In this document: in pieces, positions 56,425-64,000 of the stretch | Layout of the letters: the number at the start of each line of letters is the position of its first letter | Numbering within the stretch: the first letter of the stretch is position 1 | NCBI GenBank assembly: GCA_033964015.1 | Contig: CM066919.1 | Coordinates: 15,107,646 to 15,171,645, forward strand | Direction: 5' to 3' | Length of the DNA: 64,000 nucleotides | Source of the DNA: Scolanthus callimorphus | Taxonomy: Eukaryota; Cnidaria; Anthozoa; Actiniaria; Edwardsiidae | The notes under the pieces: model-generated | What the model was told of the DNA's origin: nothing | The model's input: the letters and a program-made list of their open reading frames with translations, nothing else | Database searches by the model: none | Position numbers and translations under genes: made by a program

Positions 56425-56455
56425 GAGCTGCGAGTTTGGGGAGTCGGTCGCACAT

Positions 56456-56494
56456 ACGTACGTACGTACGTACATACGTACGTACGTACGTACG
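56456..56494. repeat. (ACGT)n microsatellite
   Basis: About ten ACGT units with one interruption (ACAT). Self-complementary, so it can fold. Confidence 0.85.
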
Positions 56495-56628
56495 TTCTAC
56501 AAAGGAGCTCTTTTGTCTGTAGTCTATTATCCTCGTTCTATATGTTGAGGTATAGGGTATTGTTGTATTATCCAACCAGAGAGGAGCTTTAAGCAGCTAC
56601 GTACCGACCAAAATAACAGCGCTTTAAT

Positions 56629-57699
56629 GGGTGGACCATTAGAAAGTGGGGGAGGGGGGGGGGGGGGGGGGGGGTGGCAATTCCCAAAAAAAAATTCGCG
56701 CAAGGCCAATCCTTCCGAAAAAATAATCTTGCAGAGATTCAAGCTAGAAAATAAAAATCCTACAAGGACATGGCTTGGGCTCTTGTTAAAAAGATGTCTG
56801 AGGCTCCATATTTATTTAAATACGAAAGCAGTCTGGATGAAGTAGCGAAACCTGAAGTCCTGAAAGGAGAGACCAAACATTTCGGCGCGCTTCGCGCGCA
56901 TAAGAAATACAACTAGTAGAATTTATTTGAACTCGGCAACAAAGACATTGTCTTACAAGAACAAGTGTCTTGCCAAGGAAAACAAACTTTCCCAAAAATG
57001 CCCTGCAGTGATAGAGGTGGCAGGCAGTCACTATGTTCAAAGAAAGAACACTTAGGTAAGCGTGACTTCGACGTTACAAGTATAGCAATTCGTCATTTGG
57101 ACGGCTTCACGCAAATGAATAATAATAATTTCGTCATTTGCGGCGCGCAGTTGCGCGCATAAACAATAAAACCTACAGGCTTTGTTTACTATATACATAA
57201 AAACGGAATGTTGATCTACCCTTTTTCTGAGGCTTGATAAAATGCGTTTATCAAAAATCGGGCGCGCTTAGCGCGCAACGATAGAAAAATGCGATACCCT
57301 ATATGAATATAGCATCAGAAAATTTGTTGTACATATACATAGAGGAACAGGATTTTCTTACTCCATTTCTGAACCAATATAAATATGGTATAAGAAAATT
57401 GGGTTGATGCATATACATACAGCAATAGGATTTGGGTGGCCTGTGGGAACGGAACGCCACGGTATATATCCACTGTCCAGCTGTCTTGCTTCTCACTCTG
57501 ACAAGTTTCGGTATATATGTATATAACGTGTTATGACTACAAGATATGTTGTGTGTGTGTGTCTGCCGAAAAAAAAATTCGTACACGGCCTTCGAGTCCG
57601 AAAAAAAATTCTTGCACAACTTGATCGCCGCAAAAAAAATTCATACGCAAAAATATTGCCACTCCCCCCCCCCCCCCCCCAATTTCTAATGGTCCACCC
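56629..57699. mobile_element. TIR element with poly-G and poly-C ends
   Basis: GGGTGGACCATTAGAAA on the left and TTTCTAATGGTCCACCC on the right, flanked by TAAT at 56625-56628 and 57700-57703. Runs of about 25 G (left) and about 17 C (right) lie just inside. AAAAAAATTC repeats and GCGCGC hairpins (56883, 57142, 57262) are internal. No transposase. Internal parts resemble 59.8-60.7 kb. Confidence 0.65.
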
Positions 57700-57703
57700 T
57701 AAT

Positions 57704-58152
57704 GAGTTGCGCTTTTACAAAAGGCCGCTTGATTGATAGGACTGGCTGTTGTACGAAAACAAAAGACGTAATTCGTGTTTGGAAACCTTTGTCAATCATG
57801 GTTGAATAAAAGTTGTCATTCATTTTCTTCAGCATCACAACTTTATTGTGCATGGTAAACATTAATTGCAACAAGTTTCTCTGGGGAACCCACTTCTATG
57901 AAAGCAGCTAAATAACTAACAATAGTTCCTATTGGAATCCGCTATCTTTTTCAATTGTTAACTGTACTCCTTTTCAAAAACTGTTCAATTCAATGAAAAT
58001 AATGCATTTCATTTGTTCCTGTTTCTGAAAACCTTGTCTACTGTAAACTAAGTCCGTTAATTACCTCGATTCTCGGCAATAACCCCAATACATCCCAATA
58101 CTCGTTAGACATTGTCTCAGGCTCTCACCACTTGTCCTTCTAGTCTGCGACA
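57704..58152. other. No gene recognised
   Basis: A 62-codon minus frame (57686-57874) has no domain; otherwise nothing recognised. Confidence 0.3.
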
Positions 58153-58311
58153 ATGTCTGGCCCACCCCTAGACGGGAGCAAAAACGTCACAACGGTTTGT
58201 TTTTTTCCACGGAGTCGGGGCACGTCCCTGCCGTGGATTTCAGGCCGAATCGACGAGGCTGAAAAGATTCGCATTTATATCATTCAGAGAGGGTTGTTAT
58301 CCACGAAAAAG
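58153..58311 (+). CDS. Possible first coding exon, unrecognised
   Basis: An ATG at 58153 opens 53 codons ending at a donor AAAAAG|GTAAAC. The translation starts MSGPPLDGSKNVTTVCF and ends RIYIIQRGLLSTKK, with balanced composition and GC-richer codons than the surroundings. The end is phase 0. No later exon was recognised on this strand, so it is a candidate only. Confidence 0.35.
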
Positions 58312-58885
58312 GTAAACAAGATAGCTTAATAGCTGTACTTTAATTCTGTGAGGTTTGTTTGAGCAAGCGACCATGATTTTAGGGAAAAAATCGCGGATAG
58401 TTTTGGATCGCCGAGTGTTCGGAATTTTGCAGTTTGCAGCCTTCCAGAACATATAGTAAGAGTAAGAGGTGACAATAAATTGGCTAAAACTCGCTTAAAA
58501 GTGCATTTCTGACCAAATAAATGCTAGTAGTGGTTTATTTAGGTACTAAAGGACTAGATAAGGGCGTTTTTCAATTTTTTTATTTTTCGTAGGTACTTTC
58601 ATTTTAGCGCTCATCGAACTCAGTCAAACTTCACACACAGTGACACAAGAAAACTGCAAACTATCAACTCTGGAGTTCGCTCAATGATCCTGGGGAGCCT
58701 GTGGGTTTTGGTCAACGGTTTGATAACTTGGCATAGGCATTTTCAAAACGGCGGAACCACTTTTTGAATAGAATCCTATGATATCTTTTTTGTCGTTAAT
58801 TGAGGACGAGATATCATAGGATTCAAGTATATTCAAAGCGTTCAGTCGGTAGATTCCGCCGAAAATAGCACTCAAAAAGGCGATA

Positions 58886-59370
58886 CAGTAAAAACCCGCA
58901 TAAAAGAACAGGCGTTTGGGGGATTCAGGCTGATTTTGTTCTTGTATATTGGGTGTCTTCTGCAAAATCAGCCTGAAAATGTTCTTAAGGTGTTCTTAAA
59001 GTTGTTTCTTGACATCAAATACTGCATACAGTACCAACAGTCAAATAAAGAAATATGTGATTGGTAGAAAGGTGACAGTCATTTAGTAACAACAATTAGT
59101 CAAGTCTAAAAAACAATTGCTAAATGTATACCCTGGGATCCTGCTGTAGAACTGTGTGTGCATGGTCTAGCACATTATATTGTTCTCCTCGGTACTCTAC
59201 TAAACAGTGGGTTACTGTACTTGAATCTAATTGGCAGCAATTGTTTTATACAAGAACAATTTTCATTTTTCAGGCTGCATGTGTTCTTATGTATAAGGTA
59301 CCTTTTTGACCAAATTTCAGCCTGAGTGTTCTTAAGTAAACCACTTGTTCTTTTATGCGGGTTTTTACTG
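58886..59370. mobile_element. Tc1/mariner-type element
   Basis: CAGTAAAAACCCGCATAAAA and TTTTATGCGGGTTTTTACTG ends with TA at 58884-58885 and 59371-59372. It sits inside an older palindrome whose halves (GATATCATAGGATT-type blocks, about 58770-58830 and 59440-59520) lie on both sides. Confidence 0.7.
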
Positions 59371-59480
59371 TATCGCCCTCGTCGCTGCGCGACTCGTGCG
59401 ATATCGCTTTTTTCGTGCTATTTTCTTAGCGGAATCTAGCCTGAAGCTTTGAATAATCCTATAGAATCGACAGTCGTATG

Positions 59481-60399
59481 ATATATCTTTTGTTCAAAAT
59501 TGAGGACACAAGATATCATACGGGCAGAGGATCATTTCATTTTGGGGTGGGCGAAAGGGGGAACTCTCGAAACCTGAAGCCCTGGAAGGGGGGATAACAA
59601 GAAATTTTCTGCGGAATTATTCCAGCAATTTCTATATCATTTGCATTTTTGTAGTTCTCTTCTTTCAATACGTTAAACATTTCGCATAAGGAAGAAACAT
59701 GTAATATTGCGTTTGAGATCTCCCGCAAACAAAGAGAATATGCTCGTGCCGTTTAAATGAAATGCCCGTTACAAGAACATTTGTATCTTAGCGAGGAAAA
59801 ACAAACTCCCCGCGAAAAGCCCTTCAGTGATAGGCCTGGCAGGCAATTACTATGTTCGAAAGAAGCCCGCAAGCGTGAGATCGACGTTACAAATATAGAA
59901 ATTAATCAGTTGGGCCGCAAATATGACGATTTCGTCATTTTATATCTTTTGTTCAAAATTGAGGACACAAGATATCATACGGGCAGAGGATCATTTCATT
60001 TTGGGGTAGGCGAAAGGGGGGAACTCTCGAAACCTGAAGCCCTGGAAGGGGGGATAACAAGAAATTTTCTGCGGAATTACTCCAGCATTTCTATATCATT
60101 TGCATTTTTGTAGTTCTCTTCTTTCAATACGTTAAACATTTCGCATAAGGAAGAAACATGTAATATTGCGTTTGAGATATCCGCAAACAAAGAGAATATG
60201 CTCGTGCCGTTTAAATGGAATGCCCGTTACAAGAACATTGTATCTTAGCGAGGAAAAACAAACTCCCGGCGAAAAGCCCTCCAGTGATAGGCCTGGCAGG
60301 CAATTACTATCTTCGAAAGAAGCCCGTAAGCGTGAGATCGACGTTACAAATATAGAAATTAATCAGTTTGGCCGCAAATATGACGATTTCGTCATTTGC
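59481..60399. repeat. Tandem duplication, about 459-bp unit
   Basis: The sequence from TATCTTTTGTTCAAAATTGA at 59481 repeats from 59940 with few differences. A third, partial and more diverged copy is at about 60560-60700. Related sequence also occurs at about 56985-57145. Confidence 0.85.
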
Positions 60400-61049
60400 G
60401 TCGTGCACGAAGAATACAAACTACAGGCTTTATTTGCTATACACAAAAAATGCAATGTTCATCACCTTTTTTCTGAGGCTTGATGAAATTCGTTTATCAA
60501 TTAACAGGGCGCGCTTCACGCGCAACAGAAGAGAAATTCCTGTAATATCCCATGTTCAAATAGGGGGATCACGAAAAGCCTTTATAGTGATAGGCCTGGC
60601 GGACAATCACTATGTTGGAAAGAAATCGACATTACAAGCATAGCAATTCGTCATTTGGTTGCAATAATAACAATTTCGTCATTTGCGGCGTGCATGTACA
60701 ATAAAACCTACAGGACCAAGAGATAGTACCGATAAAAGCAAGAATCTCAATTTTAACATCACAGTTTTCGTGCGCCGGGATTTTACCTACTGGTCCTACC
60801 GGGAACGGGATTTTACCTACTGGGAACGGGATTTTGCGAAAAAAGCGGCCGGGAAACGGGATTGGGACCCCCCCTTCAGGACCCTGCTTATAGATTTACA
60901 TATCTATTCCATTGTTCATTTTTTGTTGTTTTTACTGTTCTTAAAACAATAGAATTCTGGTATGAATTCTACACCTTCACCATCTATGCGCTGGAAGCAC
61001 AAGTACACAACATATACCAAAAAGCCCTCCACCATGGAAAGCGTTATGT

Positions 61050-61164
61050 CACGACGACTACGTGTTCCTTTCAACTGGTCTAAAGCACAGACGAAGCTTT
61101 CAAGAAAGCAAAACAGCTGATCTCATCTGCTCCAGTCTTAGCCTACTATGATCTTCACAAGCCA
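61050..61164 (+). pseudogene. Ty3/gypsy pol fragment
   Basis: Reads VPFNWSKAQ then, after a one-base shift, EAFKKAKQLISSAPVLAYYD. This is the start of the RNase H-like region after the reverse transcriptase in gypsy-type elements. It is cut at 61164 by an unrelated repeat (GGGGCGTAGACC). Confidence 0.7.
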
Positions 61165-61421
61165 GGGGCGTAGACCGAGCACTTATGAGAGGGGGAGTTC
61201 CAAAATTCAAAAATAAAAAAACTCCACATAGATCGGACGTGTTTTTTGCGTTCTCGCCACAGTAAACTCAGCCAAAATATTGATCTCGGGGAAAACTAGC
61301 GTTTGTAGAAATTTGCTACATTTATTGGAGCTTTTATTTGTTGTCTATTAAATATTTACCGAATTTAAGTAGTAAGTCGGTCCAGAACAGAGGCGAGGGG
61401 GGTTCCGCTGCGGGAGTGGGG

Positions 61422-61423
61422 GC

Positions 61424-61452
<29 letters not shown>
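61422..61452. repeat. Poly-G tract
   Basis: About 27 consecutive G after GTGGGGGC, near the end of a repeat starting at 61163. Length is likely unstable and may be misassembled. Confidence 0.8.
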
Positions 61453-61454
<2 letters not shown>

Positions 61455-62734
61455 CCATAAATGGAACACCATGCTGCATCCCGATCATATGCACTTGAAT
61501 TACGTACTCATCATATGCACTGTGACCTTAAAATTAGAACAATTTGGTGAGGTGCGATAGACTCAGCGAAACAATCGATTACATAGCTCAGATATAAATG
61601 ATTACTTTCCTATGATTACAAAACGCCCTTAAATGACGACGTCATCAACGACGTCACATCACGTGACCATGTCACAGCGACCCCTTTGTCACATAGATAA
61701 GTAATCCCAAGTTTGCCGGGAGAGAAATCGATTCATTGCGAGGAAATGAAAAACTGCTAATCGTACAGTATCTAATATTGTCCACACCCGTGTCAAACCA
61801 CAGTGTTCATTGATGCTTGGCATTATCTTCACCACCTCTCCCCCTCAACAACAATAACAACACAACAATAATAATAATGAATAAATACAAGTTCCACCAG
61901 GTGGCTCTTCCCCCTACTAAACACTCGGCACGTCTTTTTGAAGCTATTTGCTCAGCAAATCGCTTCTTAGTCATCGCCCTCGAACTGTGTGGCTATGTAT
62001 GTCACTTCGCGGGAATCGTCCAGCTTGCACTCCATGTTGCTCCTGTTTCTATTCGCACTGGGGCCCAGTAGTACGTAGATAAGAGATCAACTCATTAGCA
62101 TATGTCTCAGTCTCAGTTGGTTTGAGAACGCCGCGCCGTCGACGTCTCTCTGGTCCGACTAAAAGTTCTCTACTATACACAAGACTTCACAGCCATTCTA
62201 CAATTAAAGACTACAGATTTTCATCGTCTCCACTTATTTCTTCTCCTGCCTACAGTCTACTATTCGCTCGGTGGCGTCTGCAATTTCGGTTTGAATTTAA
62301 ATGTTGTGCTTTATATCCTGTCATTTGCCTCCATGCCGTTTCACTCAAGCAAGGGCAAACTCTTTCATTTATTTTACAGGTCCACAGTCGTACCGGGTTC
62401 CGCGGGAGCTCTTCTACCGGCGCTTTCCTTCGTATACATACGCGAACCCCAAAGCCGACTTGGCCGCGTGTTGGAGCATATTTGTCATACTTCTATCGGC
62501 CATTCTTCTCTACCGCCATATCTCGTCACGCTCCCTCTGTAGTAAGCTGGTTTTCAGTATCCCTAGCTTGTCTGCCGCTTAGTTGTTGCCATTACAATTT
62601 TGCTTATGTGTTCGCTGAGTACAGCACAATTTGTAGCTATTATCTCCCCGCTCCTGTCAGTCTGGCAGAGTTAGTTCGCTTACCACGGATTTATATGGAA
62701 ATTGCCTCGCCATTTGTTTTGTTTCTGTCATTGC
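61453..62734 (+). other. Leader before a minisatellite; no gene recognised
   Basis: AAC and AAT microsatellite runs near 61848-61880. A long frame (62122-62931) runs into the minisatellite, but other frames look equally open and no domain is visible. Confidence 0.3.
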
Positions 62735-63440
62735 TTTATGCACATGGGCGACTGGGTGAACCTCGCCGTATATTTTTTCACTCATTTTCTGTGCATGTGG
62801 GCGACTGGGTGAACCTCGCCGTAAATTTTTTCACTCCATTTTCTGTGCATGTGGGCGACTGGGTGAACCTCGCCATATATTTTTCACTCAATTTTATGCA
62901 CATAGGCGACTGGGTGAACCTCGCCATATAATGCTTCTCTCAATTTTTATGCACATAGGCGACTGGGTGAACCTCGCCGTAAATTTTTTCACTCCATTTT
63001 CCGTGCATGTGGGCGACTGGGTGAACCTCGCCATATAATTTTTCTCTCAATTTTTATGCACATGGGCGACTGGGTGAACCTCGCCATATAATTTTTCTCT
63101 CAATTTTATGCACATAGGCGACTGGGTGAACCTCGCCGCAAATTTTTTCACTCCATTTTCTGTGCATGTGGGCGACTGGGTGAACCTCCTCGCCATATAA
63201 TTTTTCTCTCAATTTTTATGCACATGGGCGACTGGGTGAACCTCGCCGTAATCTTTTTTTTTTTCACTCCATTTTCTGTGCACATGGGCGACTGGGTGAA
63301 CCTCGCCGTAAATTTTTTCAATCCATTTTCTTCTGTGCATGTGGGCGACTGGGTGAACCTCGCAGCAGAATTTTTCACTCCATTTTCTGTGCATGTGAGC
63401 GACTGGGTGAACCTCGCCGTAAAATGTTTCACTCCATTTT
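62735..63440. repeat. Minisatellite, 52-58-bp unit, 13 copies
   Basis: GGGCGACTGGGTGAACCTCG recurs at about 62746, 62799, 62853, 62905, 62957, 63011, 63065, 63117, 63169, 63225, 63284, 63342 and 63398. Between copies is a T-rich spacer of varying length. Not CRISPR: spacers are near-identical. Confidence 0.9.
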
Positions 63441-64000
63441 CAGCATCCCCCTTCTCAGCACTCCTGGAGAGGCTATCTAATGTCCTCTGGGCAATGCCGG
63501 TTCCTTTTGTCCCTCGGGACACCTGGAATCCTTCCAGTGCCCTGTCTTCGGACGGGCATTCTGGGTTTGCTGGGTTGGGGCTGTTCCCTTTTGCCTCAGT
63601 GTATAGCTATTTCAGTACATAGACGTATATTTATGGGCGTGGGTGCAGCCCCAAACCCAGTAAACCCCTTGTACTTAGCCTAGTTGTGCAGTTATATACA
63701 CAATGTCAGTTGCATGCTATATTCCCTACATAACGAGCCTTGAGGGTTGAGTTTTGGGGAGACTATTGGTTGTTCTGGCTCTTATATGTCATGTCTTGCT
63801 TGTGCCCCTTTTGTTTAGCCACATATGGCGAGTTTTGTTGGTACGCCTTAACCTATAGCACCTTCCCTCCCAGAAAATATAACTCCTCAATCTGTCTACC
63901 GTCTATTTTGTCTATTTTGCCTTAGTACTGCGCTCGACCCCGGTTCGACCCAGCCCTATAAAGTGTGTTATTGTGATTGCAATTGTTTTCCCTGAGTTAT
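63441..64000. other. No gene recognised
   Basis: One open frame continues from the minisatellite to 63622; no domain. The window ends in unassigned sequence. Confidence 0.3.

Noticed and set aside
62122..62931. 269-codon frame as a gene
   Set aside because: Its last third is minisatellite, the first part has no domain and two other frames overlap equally open.

Overview
This is animal (eukaryotic) nuclear DNA. The genes have phased GT-AG introns, there are head-to-head promoters, a Pol III-type SINE, minisatellites and very many foldback elements. The gene set (GPATCH3, MORN3, an MTFP1 first exon, a stathmin-like protein, a lipoxygenase) and the repeat style suggest an invertebrate metazoan, plausibly a cnidarian. 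That placement is inference; no marker in the window proves it.

Layout. 0-8 kb: nested MITEs, a tRNA-derived SINE inside a MITE, a decayed minus-strand non-LTR retrotransposon, and a 1.29-kb foldback element with a 6-bp target duplication that splits an older reading frame. 8.5-15.4 kb: a Harbinger-type element, then a block with two minisatellites (a 30/31-bp unit with a 61-bp dimeric higher order, and five copies of 113 bp) around a decayed gag-like stretch, flanked by rearranged copies of the same sequence. 15.4-24.8 kb: hairpin elements, a Penelope-like fragment and a 3-kb inverted repeat. 25.3-29 kb: an MTFP1-like first exon (minus) diverging from a four-exon stathmin-like gene (plus). 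31.3-39.3 kb: GPATCH3 (minus) and MORN3 (plus) share a 278-bp promoter containing an RFX X-box-like palindrome. 45.3-52.7 kb: an eleven-exon secreted lipoxygenase-like gene. 52.7-64 kb: poly-C/poly-G-bearing TIR elements, a SINE, tandem duplications, a Ty3/gypsy scrap and a 13-copy minisatellite; two short exon-like stretches there are unassigned.

Most interesting biology: the lipoxygenase keeps the fold signatures and three of the expected iron-site residues, but the first His of the HX4H iron motif is Ser and the C-terminal residue is Ser instead of Ile. It may be a pseudo-lipoxygenase or an enzyme with an altered metal site.

Most important caution: all four conserved multi-exon genes contain single-base frame breaks. 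Three of them (GPATCH3, MORN3, lipoxygenase) restore exact exon phase when one base is added or removed, and the fourth (stathmin-like) has a compensating pair. This points to residual indel errors in the assembly more than to four decaying genes, but the sequence alone cannot settle it.

How the genes relate: MORN3 is a cilium/sperm-type gene and its X-box fits RFX control; GPATCH3 shares that promoter. MTFP1 (mitochondrial fission) and the stathmin-like gene share a second divergent promoter. No operon-like or pathway link joins the five loci.
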